Assembly: GCA_021399405.1 (NCBI GenBank)
Contig: JAAFKL010000264.1
Coordinates: 1 to 5,302 of the forward strand
Direction: 5' to 3'
DNA: 5,302 bases
Source: Candidatus Heimdallarchaeota archaeon
GTDB lineage: Archaea; Asgardarchaeota; Heimdallarchaeia; Heimdallarchaeales; Kariarchaeaceae
Shown here: positions 1 through 5,099 of the stretch, one piece after another
Position numbering within the stretch: position 1 is the first letter of the stretch
How the letters are laid out: every line of letters starts with the position of its first letter
The notes under the pieces: generated by a model
Told to the model about the DNA's origin: nothing
The model's database searches: none
The model's input: the letters and a program-made list of their open reading frames with translations, nothing else
Translations under genes and position numbers: made by a program

Positions 1-165
1 AGGATCCAGCAAATGCTTATTGATCACAGGGTCCAAGTGGCACAGGAAGCTGGCTATGATTATGTGATGAGTACAACTCCCGGTTATGACACAGGATTCA
101 GAAACTTGGAACGTAATGGATTCAGACTGGCTTATAATGCTCTCATTCTTGAGAAGACAAAGTAA
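1..165 (+). CDS. GNAT-family N-acetyltransferase, C-terminal fragment
   Basis: The reading frame is open from base 1 to a TAA at 163-165 and gives the last 54 residues of a protein whose start lies outside the window. The visible part reads like the end of a GNAT fold: an amphipathic helix with an HRVQVAQEAGYD segment, a TTPGYDTGFRNLERNGF motif, and a closing strand LAYNALILEK. In GNAT enzymes the pattern of an Asn-Leu-Glu-Arg helix followed by Gly-Phe and a hydrophobic strand forms the end of the acetyl-CoA domain. These enzymes move an acyl group from acyl-CoA to an amine. The substrate cannot be told because the N-terminal half is missing. The gene converges on the minus-strand gene at 243-1499, with 77 bp between the stop codons. 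Family assignment is fairly secure; specificity is unknown. Confidence 0.72.
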   Translation, partial: RIQQMLIDHRVQVAQEAGYDYVMSTTPGYDTGFRNLERNGFRLAYNALILEKTK

Positions 166-189
166 AGATATTTGCTTGGGAGTTAAACT

Positions 190-216
190 AAAAAAATATT
201 GAGCTTTATATCTCAA
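190..216 (-). terminator. Hairpin plus T-tract, probable terminator of the 243-1499 gene
   Basis: On the minus strand, 26 nt past the TGA at 243-245, a 5-bp stem TTGAG/CTCAA (199-203 with 212-216, loop of 8) is followed at once by TATTTTTTT. The T-run corresponds to seven A on the plus strand at 190-196. A further T-rich stretch (TTTTGTTTTG) lies between the stop codon and the stem. Archaeal termination depends mainly on the T-tract, so this is a good end point for the leftward transcript. The plus-strand reading lacks a T-run after the stem, so it would not serve the acetyltransferase gene. Confidence 0.5.
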
Positions 217-242
217 AGAAGATCATTGATCAAAACAAAATT

Positions 243-1499
243 TCACTTGGTAATTATACTCTGCTCATCATTGAGAAAATTCAACAATAGATCCACTAGC
301 TCTGTGAACCTTTTCTCTCCTTCAGGTTCCAATGACATGTACTGTTTTTCCATACCATCCTCGAACTTACTGTAACTGTGGATAAAATCTCTTTTCTTGA
401 GTGCGGCAGTGTGTGTGCTGAAATCACCCCATGAAAGACCAAGTGTGTCTCTTAATTCTCTTGATGCAATTTCTACATTTTCCTTCAACACTTTGCATAT
501 TGAGAGCCGTACTGGGTTCATCAAGAACTTAAACTCTAGTATTTGGCTGGGGATATCTTGGGTGTATTCTGCCTGCTGATCTGTACTCTGATCCAGTCTG
601 ATAGTCAGTAGGATAAATGCTGCAGATTTAACACCAAGTATCGAGTCTAACAAATCTTTTACTTGTGAACTTATTTTGCTTTTACCCCATAAAATATTCA
701 ACCTTGGAAGAACAAAATAACCACCTATTGAAACCGCAAGGATTCCACCAATCAAAATCAATCTGTCAACAAGGTTTTCTCCTTCAAAATCACCAATTGC
801 AATATCCCTAGTGGAAGTTTCTAGGTCACACACGACACATTTACTATGGACATACTCATCAAGTAAATCCTCTCTAATGGCCTGTGAAGCAAGTACTCCT
901 GTTTTAAATCTCCATTCAAGATATCTAAAAATCCCTGTATCCCTATCATATTCCAATCTATGATTTGAAAATACCTCTAGAGAGCCTGTGTACTCAAATG
1001 TAATTTTATCGGTGGTCAAGATTAAAACATACTCTACGTGATCTATGTAGGCCGAAATCAACTCATCTGTGTTGTTGGTAATAACCGGTGTGAAGAAAAA
1101 ACCATTCGTATCATCGTAGGTATTGGGATAAAAAAAGTTAACCCGGATATCAGTATTAGTCTTGGGGATAGGAATTGGATCACTTTCCACTTTTAAACTA
1201 CCAGCACTGTCAAATGTCTTTCTCACAAACCAGATGGTATCTGAGGTGATATCAGTGATTAGAAACTCAGTTTTATCATCTTGCACATCTGTTGTTTGAA
1301 ACAAGGATCCACCACTCATAATTTGGTATTCAAACGGAGTTACCTGAACTATAGTATTCATGGTAATTAAATCGCCTTCTTTCACTCCTGTGGTCCAATT
1401 TTCTGAACTAATTGCAGTGGTGACAGTTGCTGTCATTTGAAAATGGAAAAATAATATGAGTGTAATAATTACGAGTATTCGAATTACTGGATTTTTCAT
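243..1499 (-). CDS. Single-pass membrane protein with ectodomain and cytoplasmic winged-helix domain (putative transmembrane transcription regulator)
   Basis: The product has 418 residues. Residues 5-24 form a signal peptide or anchor; 25-243 are a probable beta-rich outer domain; 244-264 (LILIGGILAVSIGGYFVL) are a membrane helix; 265-325 are a linker; 326-405 are a winged-helix DNA-binding domain. The last starts MNPVRLSICKVLKE, continues with GLSWGDFSTHTAALKKRDFI (recognition helix around 358-370) and a wing ending QYMSLEPEGEKRF. This resembles the HTH_34/ArsR-MarR-like winged helices common in archaea. A CVVC pair at 221-224 lies about 20 residues before the helix. NWT (34) and NNT (142) are possible N-glycosylation sites. 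The inferred role is sensing an outside signal and binding DNA from the membrane; ligand and targets are unknown. The outer domain is nearly the same as that of the gene at 1595-2374. The ATG at 1497-1499 is supported by a GAGGTAA motif 9 nt upstream and by the signal peptide it opens. Confidence 0.82.
   Translation of the reverse strand: MKNPVIRILVIITLILFFHFQMTATVTTAISSENWTTGVKEGDLITMNTIVQVTPFEYQIMSGGSLFQTTDVQDDKTEFLITDITSDTIWFVRKTFDSAGSLKVESDPIPIPKTNTDIRVNFFYPNTYDDTNGFFFTPVITNNTDELISAYIDHVEYVLILTTDKITFEYTGSLEVFSNHRLEYDRDTGIFRYLEWRFKTGVLASQAIREDLLDEYVHSKCVVCDLETSTRDIAIGDFEGENLVDRLILIGGILAVSIGGYFVLPRLNILWGKSKISSQVKDLLDSILGVKSAAFILLTIRLDQSTDQQAEYTQDIPSQILEFKFLMNPVRLSICKVLKENVEIASRELRDTLGLSWGDFSTHTAALKKRDFIHSYSKFEDGMEKQYMSLEPEGEKRFTELVDLLLNFLNDEQSIITK
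841..1320 (-). repeat. Direct repeat, copy 1: duplicated ectodomain coding segment
   Basis: This segment aligns without gaps to 1740-2219 at a constant offset of 899 bp. A hand count gives about 40 differences in 480 positions, roughly 92% identity. The similarity is uneven: 5 differences in the 180 bp of 1141-1320 but 20 in the 120 bp of 841-960. Protein homology continues into the first part of the outer domain (WTTGV motif), where the DNA is more diverged, and stops right after the CxxC pair. Confidence 0.9.
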
Positions 1500-1508
1500 T
1501 GAAAGTAC

Positions 1509-1515
1509 TTACCTC
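1509..1515 (-). promoter_or_regulatory. Shine-Dalgarno GAGGTAA of the 243-1499 gene
   Basis: The minus strand reads GAGGTAA here, 9 nt before the ATG at 1499. It is the only clear Shine-Dalgarno motif next to a start codon in this window; the other genes look leaderless or nearly so. It fixes the start of the membrane regulator. Confidence 0.6.
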
Positions 1516-1520
1516 AATAC

Positions 1521-1541
1521 TATATTTAATACATAAAAATA
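1521..1541 (-). promoter_or_regulatory. TATA-like elements before the 243-1499 gene
   Basis: The minus strand contains two overlapping candidates: TATTTTTATG (1532-1541) and ATTAAATATA (1521-1530). With the usual archaeal spacing of about 26 nt, the first would start transcription around 1510-1513, at or within the Shine-Dalgarno motif. The second would start it at the ATG itself, giving a leaderless mRNA. The sequence alone does not choose between them. Confidence 0.4.
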
Positions 1542-1594
1542 TTTCTTACATACTTCAAATATATTTTGGGCAGAATATGCAAGGTTCAAGAGAT

Positions 1595-2374
1595 CTATTT
1601 TTTGGACTTCAATGAAGTTCTTTTAGAAATTAATGTGAATACAACTAGGAATAATCCATACAATGACATGTAAATGGGAGTCTCTTCTGTTGTGGAAGAA
1701 ACAGGAGTTGTAGTACCATCTGTGTTACATGCAGCACACTTGCTAAGCACATACTCATCAAGTAGGTCCTCTCGTATTGATTGAGAAGCAAGTACTCCTG
1801 TTGCAAATCTCCATTCAAGATATCTGAATATCCCGGTATCCCTGTCATACTCCACTCTGTGATTAGAAAATATTTCTAGAGAGTCTGTGTACTCAAATGT
1901 AATTTTATCGGTGGTCAAGATTAAATCATACTCTACATGACCTGTGTAGGCAGAAATCAATTCATCTGTGTTGTTGGTGATAACTGGTGTAAAGAAAAAA
2001 CCATTCGTATCATCGTAGCTATTGGGATAAAAAATGTTAACCCGGATATCAGTATTAGTCTTGGGAATAGGAATTGGATCACTTTCCACTTTTAAACTAC
2101 CAGCACTGTCAAATGTCTTTCTCATATACCAGATGGTATCTGAGGTGATATCAGTGATTAGAAACTCAGTTTTATCATCTTGCACATCTGCTGTTTGAAC
2201 CAAGGATCCACCACTCATAATTTCGTAGCTAAACGGTGTTCCTTGGAGAACCGTTTTCACGGTTATCAAGTCACCTACTTGCACTCCTGTGGTCCAATCA
2301 CTCGGAACTGTCGCTCCCACGGGATTGAGAAGGAGTAATATTACTATTGATACAAAAATACTTATTGCTTTCAT
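1595..2374 (-). CDS. Surface protein sharing the ectodomain of the neighbouring membrane regulator, C-terminal membrane anchor
   Basis: From the ATG at 2372-2374 the product has 259 residues. A signal peptide (MKAISIFVSIVILLLLNPVGA) covers 1-21; the outer domain runs from about 22 to 218; a Thr/Ser-rich linker covers 219-231; a membrane helix (IYMSLYGLFLVVFTLIS) covers about 234-250; a basic tail KRTSLKSKK closes it. The outer domain aligns almost without gaps to that of the 243-1499 protein (WTTGV, DDKTEFLITDITSDTIW, YDRDTGIFRYLEW and the CxxC at 213-216), but the winged-helix domain is absent. One sequon (NNT, 134) is seen. The frame could be extended to a TTG at 2387-2389. The ATG is preferred because it opens directly on a textbook signal peptide and because the TATA-like box at 2401-2409 would start transcription near 2379, after the TTG. 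Ligand and function are unknown; co-receptor, decoy or paralogous sensor are the options. Confidence 0.8.
   Translation of the reverse strand: MKAISIFVSIVILLLLNPVGATVPSDWTTGVQVGDLITVKTVLQGTPFSYEIMSGGSLVQTADVQDDKTEFLITDITSDTIWYMRKTFDSAGSLKVESDPIPIPKTNTDIRVNIFYPNSYDDTNGFFFTPVITNNTDELISAYTGHVEYDLILTTDKITFEYTDSLEIFSNHRVEYDRDTGIFRYLEWRFATGVLASQSIREDLLDEYVLSKCAACNTDGTTTPVSSTTEETPIYMSLYGLFLVVFTLISKRTSLKSKK
1740..2219 (-). repeat. Direct repeat, copy 2: duplicated ectodomain coding segment
   Basis: This is the partner of 841-1320, in the same orientation, and lies inside the surface-protein gene at 1595-2374. The pair is a tandem partial gene duplication: the outer domain is shared and the C-terminal part is replaced. 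No insertion-sequence ends or target-site duplications are visible at the edges. Confidence 0.9.
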
Positions 2375-2400
2375 ATGATCAAGATTCAATAACTAGGTAT

Positions 2401-2409
2401 CATATAAAA
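2401..2409 (-). promoter_or_regulatory. TATA box of the 1595-2374 gene
   Basis: The minus strand reads TTTTATATG here, close to the archaeal TATA consensus. Its centre is about 31 nt before the ATG at 2374, so transcription would begin near 2379 with a leader of only a few bases. That places the alternative TTG at 2389 outside the mRNA and supports the ATG start. A dyad (2412-2443) abuts the box on its upstream side. Confidence 0.5.
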
Positions 2410-2411
2410 GA

Positions 2412-2443
2412 AAGTCTTGTCTCGGTTTTTCCGAGCAATTCTT
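2412..2443. promoter_or_regulatory. Interrupted dyad just upstream of the TATA box
   Basis: The core is CTCGG-TTTTT-CCGAG (2421-2435). It is extended by TTG/CAA with a one-base bulge and, past a 2x2 mismatch, by AAG/CTT. The arms therefore total 11 bp across 32 bp. It lies between the gene ending at 2479 and the TATA box at 2401-2409. It could be a regulator-binding site next to the BRE/TATA, or part of a terminator for the minus-strand gene upstream, since pyrimidine-rich CTTTCTTTT follows it on that strand. Its GC-rich core stands out in AT-rich surroundings. Confidence 0.4.
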
Positions 2444-2455
2444 AAAATCGAATAG

Positions 2456-2478
2456 TAAGAATCTAAATCAAGATCTTA
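2456..2478 (-). terminator. Hairpin directly after the 2479-3294 stop codon, possible terminator
   Basis: TAAGAATCT (2456-2464) pairs with AGATCTTA (2471-2478), giving 8 bp with one bulged A and a 6-nt loop. It starts at the base next to the TGA (2479-2481). On the minus strand it is followed by moderately T-rich DNA (CTATTCGATTTTAAG) but no long T-run, so termination here is only plausible. Confidence 0.33.
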
Positions 2479-3294
2479 TCAAAAGATTATTTTTTGCTTA
2501 TTAATGGCAAATACAGCAATAATTCCAATTATAGACACCCATGTTGACGGAAATGGCAAAAAACCGATTTCAGTCGCATTTGTGGGTGTCTGTATGGTCC
2601 GAGTTTCAGTCTCAATTTTAGCTTCAATGTTATTTTTTAGAGTCGTAATATACTGAGATATCAATCCATTTTCACCATAATTACTCACATTGCTATAAAG
2701 TAACAGACCAGTAGAATATTCAAATTGTTTCTCTATATATTTACTTACGACATCTCCACCCGTATCAAGTTTATAGGTAACTACATCACCATCGATAGCA
2801 TACTCCTCATCTGGAATAACTAAAAAATTTTCAGCAAGAGTATCAAATTGATTGCTTGTCTCCCCATTGGATGCCACAACTACAACTGGAAGTATATACT
2901 GACTTATGACCCCAATTGTGATGAGATTTATTGATGAATTTCTTGCTTCTATTTGGTCCATAATTAATTCTTTGGTTTGAGCTATTCCACTATAGGTGAT
3001 CAGGAAATAATCTAAAACCTTCCTAATAAAAAAATTTTCCTGTTCCTCATCTAATGCATTAATATCCTTATTATCAATTTCTTTCAATATCTCAATTGTG
3101 ATATTGCCTTCCAATCTAATCTCTTCTTCGAGAAAAGTGGGCGCGATATATGTTGAACTTTCCCAGATATAATCATAACCAACTTCTAATTCCGTTGAAA
3201 AATAAATCAATGAATCTTCACTCTGTCCATGCGTATTCCCCAAAAGAAGTAGTACACACATTACAGTGAAAATTGTTGATAGCTTATACCTCAT
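2479..3294 (-). CDS. Secreted, C-terminally membrane-anchored surface protein of unknown function
   Basis: The product has 271 residues and I do not recognise a named family. A signal peptide covers about 1-23 (YKLSTIFTVMCVLLLLGN, cleavage probably after THG). The outer domain covers about 24-245. A single helix (STWVSIIGIIAVFAI, about 250-264) is followed by the short basic end NKQKIIF, so the body should face outward. Four N-x-S/T sequons are visible (N64, N119, N202, N239), in keeping with a glycosylated surface protein. ELEVGYDYIW near the N-terminus and FEYSTGLLLY near 191-200 faintly recall VQVGDLITV and EYDRDTGIFRY of the two neighbouring surface proteins. A distant common fold is possible but unproven. 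The ATG at 3292-3294 opens directly on the signal peptide, and a TATA-like box about 26 nt upstream predicts a leaderless mRNA. It diverges from the amidohydrolase gene. Confidence 0.78.
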   Translation of the reverse strand: MRYKLSTIFTVMCVLLLLGNTHGQSEDSLIYFSTELEVGYDYIWESSTYIAPTFLEEEIRLEGNITIEILKEIDNKDINALDEEQENFFIRKVLDYFLITYSGIAQTKELIMDQIEARNSSINLITIGVISQYILPVVVVASNGETSNQFDTLAENFLVIPDEEYAIDGDVVTYKLDTGGDVVSKYIEKQFEYSTGLLLYSNVSNYGENGLISQYITTLKNNIEAKIETETRTIQTPTNATEIGFLPFPSTWVSIIGIIAVFAINKQKIIF

Positions 3295-3315
3295 AATTAT
3301 CTTATGTCAGATTGA

Positions 3316-3324
3316 TATAATAAA
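3316..3324 (-). promoter_or_regulatory. TATA-like box of the 2479-3294 gene
   Basis: The minus strand reads TTTATTATA, centred about 26 nt before the ATG at 3294. That is the spacing expected for a leaderless archaeal transcript. No Shine-Dalgarno motif precedes the ATG. An adjoining CATATATTTA (3321-3330) is an alternative box. Confidence 0.45.
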
Positions 3325-3395
3325 TATATGCTAGATTAGACATTATGTATAACAGAATCAGTAATATGAATCCATTTGAAAATGAAAAAGTAATT

Positions 3396-3406
3396 GAAAT
3401 ATTAAT
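3396..3406 (+). promoter_or_regulatory. TATA-like box of the amidohydrolase gene
   Basis: GAAATATTAAT, preceded by purine-rich AAAAAG, is centred about 25 nt before the ATG at 3426. There is no Shine-Dalgarno motif, and an in-frame TAA sits immediately before the ATG (3423-3425). The transcript is therefore probably leaderless and the start is fixed. Confidence 0.42.
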
Positions 3407-3425
3407 TGTGAATATAGATTATTAA

Positions 3426-5027
3426 ATGTCTGATTACGATACGATCTTGAGAAATGGTTTAATTTATAATGGCTCTGGCTCTGATCCTTATATTGGCGAT
3501 ATTGCAATACTAGGAGACCAAATTGTCAAAATAGGAAAAATTGTTGAGACTGCCAGTATTGAAATTGAAATCAATGGTCTGTCTGTAGCTCCTGGTTTTA
3601 TTAATATGCTTAGCTGGTCTGTGGAGAGTCTTATTGAGGATGGAAGAGCACTGGGAACCATCAAGCAGGGTGTTACCTTGGAGGTTATGGGTGAAGGGTG
3701 GTCCTGGGGTCCATTGAATGATCAAATGAAGAAGGAATTCAAAGAGGTGTTCAGTTCACCTATAGAATATGACATAACTTGGGATACTCTGGGTGAGTAT
3801 TTACTGTTTCTGGAGAATAAAGGTATTTCTACAAATATTGCCTCTTTTATGGGGGCAACTAATGCTAGAATGCATTTTTTGGGTCATGAGGACAGGGAAC
3901 CAAGTGAGGAGGAACTCGACAAGATGAAATCACTCGTAGAACAGGCCATGCAGGAGGGTGCAATGGGAGTGGGAAGTTCTCTCATCTATCCACCTGCTTT
4001 CTATGCAACAACCCATGAACTAATCGAATTGTGTAAGGTGGTATCCAAATACAATGGTATGTATATCAGCCACATAAGGAGTGAAGGTGTGAATTTTCTA
4101 GAAGCACTTGATGAATTCATAACTATTGTGAGGGAATCCAAGGTAAAGGGGGAGATTTATCATCTCAAAGCAGCTGGGGAGGCAAATTGGGGTAAACTGG
4201 ATCTTGCAATTGCTAAAATTGAAGAGGCTAGATCTGAGGGATTAGAAATTACTACTGATATGTATCTGTATACCGCAGCTGGAACGGGGTTGTCCTCCAC
4301 ACTCCCACCCTGGGTCGAGGAGGGAGGACAGGAGAAATACTTAGCGCGCCTGAAAGATCCGGAAACAAGAGAAAAAATAAAGGTACAGATGTTAGAGTCA
4401 ACTAAAGAATGGGAGAATCTTTATACTGAGGCAGGTCCTGAGAATATGCTACTAGCAGCTTTTGCCAAGGATGAATTGAAACACCTTATGGGTAAAAGAG
4501 TCTCTGAGGTTGCTAAATCAAGGAGTCAAGACCCTCGAGATACGATAATTGACCTCCTAATCCAGGATGAGACCAGAATTGGGACAATTTATTTTATTAT
4601 ATCCGAGGAAAATGTGAAGAAAAAGATTGCACTACCCTACATGTCATTTGGTTCTGATGGGGATTCTATGTCTGCAGAGGGGATTTTCCTGGAGAATAGC
4701 ACACACCCAAGAGCTTACGGTAACTTTGCTAGATTACTAGGCAAATATGTGAGAGATGAGAAGGTGATACCAATGAAAGAGGCTATTCGAAGACTTACAT
4801 CATTTCCAGCAAGCAATCTGGGTTTGAAGGACAGAGGATCATTGAAAGAAGATTTCTTTGCTGATATTGTTGTGTTTGATCCCGAGAATATTCGGGATAA
4901 TGCTACTTATGAGAATCCACATCAATTATCTGATGGAATGGTTCATGTTTGGGTAAATGGGGAGCAGGTCTTAGAAAATGGCAATCACACAGGAAATTTT
5001 CCAGGTAAATTTGTGAAGAGGCAATAA
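3426..5027 (+). CDS. D-aminoacylase-like amidohydrolase (N-acyl-D-amino-acid deacylase group) with altered metal site
   Basis: The product has 533 residues and is probably cytoplasmic. Characterised relatives hydrolyse N-acyl-D-amino acids to a D-amino acid and a carboxylate. The N-terminal beta-sandwich part (DTILRNGLIYNGSGSDPYIG) leads to VAPGFINMLSW (55-64). This is the place where D-aminoacylases have GFIDxHxH; here both His are replaced (L62, W64). The usual GNCG is replaced by GEGW (89-92), so the metal-bridging Cys is missing too. Kept are SHIRSEG (H216), YHLK (H246) and GSDG (D411), matching the two His ligands and the catalytic Asp. The C-terminal signature HPRAYGNFARLLGKYV, DRGSLKEDFFADIVVFDP and a final TGNFPGK are typical of the family. 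The same replacements occur, as I recall, in a subfamily of annotated D-aminoacylases, so they are unlikely to be decay. The true substrate is uncertain. The ATG is forced by the preceding in-frame TAA. Confidence 0.85.
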   Translation: MSDYDTILRNGLIYNGSGSDPYIGDIAILGDQIVKIGKIVETASIEIEINGLSVAPGFINMLSWSVESLIEDGRALGTIKQGVTLEVMGEGWSWGPLNDQMKKEFKEVFSSPIEYDITWDTLGEYLLFLENKGISTNIASFMGATNARMHFLGHEDREPSEEELDKMKSLVEQAMQEGAMGVGSSLIYPPAFYATTHELIELCKVVSKYNGMYISHIRSEGVNFLEALDEFITIVRESKVKGEIYHLKAAGEANWGKLDLAIAKIEEARSEGLEITTDMYLYTAAGTGLSSTLPPWVEEGGQEKYLARLKDPETREKIKVQMLESTKEWENLYTEAGPENMLLAAFAKDELKHLMGKRVSEVAKSRSQDPRDTIIDLLIQDETRIGTIYFIISEENVKKKIALPYMSFGSDGDSMSAEGIFLENSTHPRAYGNFARLLGKYVRDEKVIPMKEAIRRLTSFPASNLGLKDRGSLKEDFFADIVVFDPENIRDNATYENPHQLSDGMVHVWVNGEQVLENGNHTGNFPGKFVKRQ

Positions 5028-5032
5028 TTTCT

Positions 5033-5060
5033 CTTGAATTTTGAATACTAGTCATTCAAG
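5033..5060. repeat. Inverted repeat after the amidohydrolase gene
   Basis: CTTGAAT (5033-5039) and ATTCAAG (5054-5060) form 7-bp arms with a 14-nt loop. A second copy TTGAAT (5041-5046) can pair with the same right arm around a 7-nt loop. The element lies 5 bp after the TAA and just before the TATA-like box of the next gene. It may be a weak terminator or an operator; no T-run follows it, so the role is open. Confidence 0.33.
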
Positions 5061-5064
5061 TAAC

Positions 5065-5075
5065 AATATTATTAT
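5065..5075 (+). promoter_or_regulatory. TATA-like box of the membrane-protein gene at the right edge
   Basis: AATATTATTAT is centred about 30 nt before the ATG at 5100, giving a predicted start of transcription within a few bases of the ATG. There is no convincing Shine-Dalgarno motif, which agrees with the leaderless style of most genes here. Confidence 0.35.
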
Positions 5076-5099
5076 CTTTGCCATTGGATAATTAACTTG

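Noticed and set aside
221..231. Near-perfect palindrome GATCA-T-TGATC between the convergent genes
   Set aside because: It is short, lies in the 3' region of a gene, and has no T-run suited to it beyond the one already assigned to the adjacent hairpin; it may be chance.
397..579. 60-codon plus-strand frame inside the membrane regulator gene
   Set aside because: It lies antisense to the winged-helix coding region, has no recognisable motif, and the opposite strand gives a coherent domain; it is a shadow frame.
1606..1618. ACTTCA-A-TGAAGT palindrome at the end of the surface-protein gene
   Set aside because: It lies inside the codons for the basic tail and is followed on the coding strand by an A-run, not a T-run, so it is not a terminator; probably chance.
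1645..1848. 67-codon minus-strand frame overlapping the surface-protein gene
   Set aside because: It is a frame-shifted reading of the duplicated ectodomain and linker, with no motif and no start signal of its own.
841..2219. The two similar segments as copies of a mobile element
   Set aside because: The repeats are in-frame coding DNA for the same protein domain, with no terminal inverted repeats, transposase or target duplications; tandem gene duplication explains them.
3588..3713. Amidohydrolase as a pseudogene because metal ligands are missing
   Set aside because: The frame is intact over 533 codons, the rest of the family signatures are well kept, and I recall the same replacements in other annotated D-aminoacylases; an altered subfamily fits better.
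3510..3725. 71-codon minus-strand frame within the amidohydrolase gene
   Set aside because: It is antisense to conserved amidohydrolase motifs and has no start signal or recognisable content.
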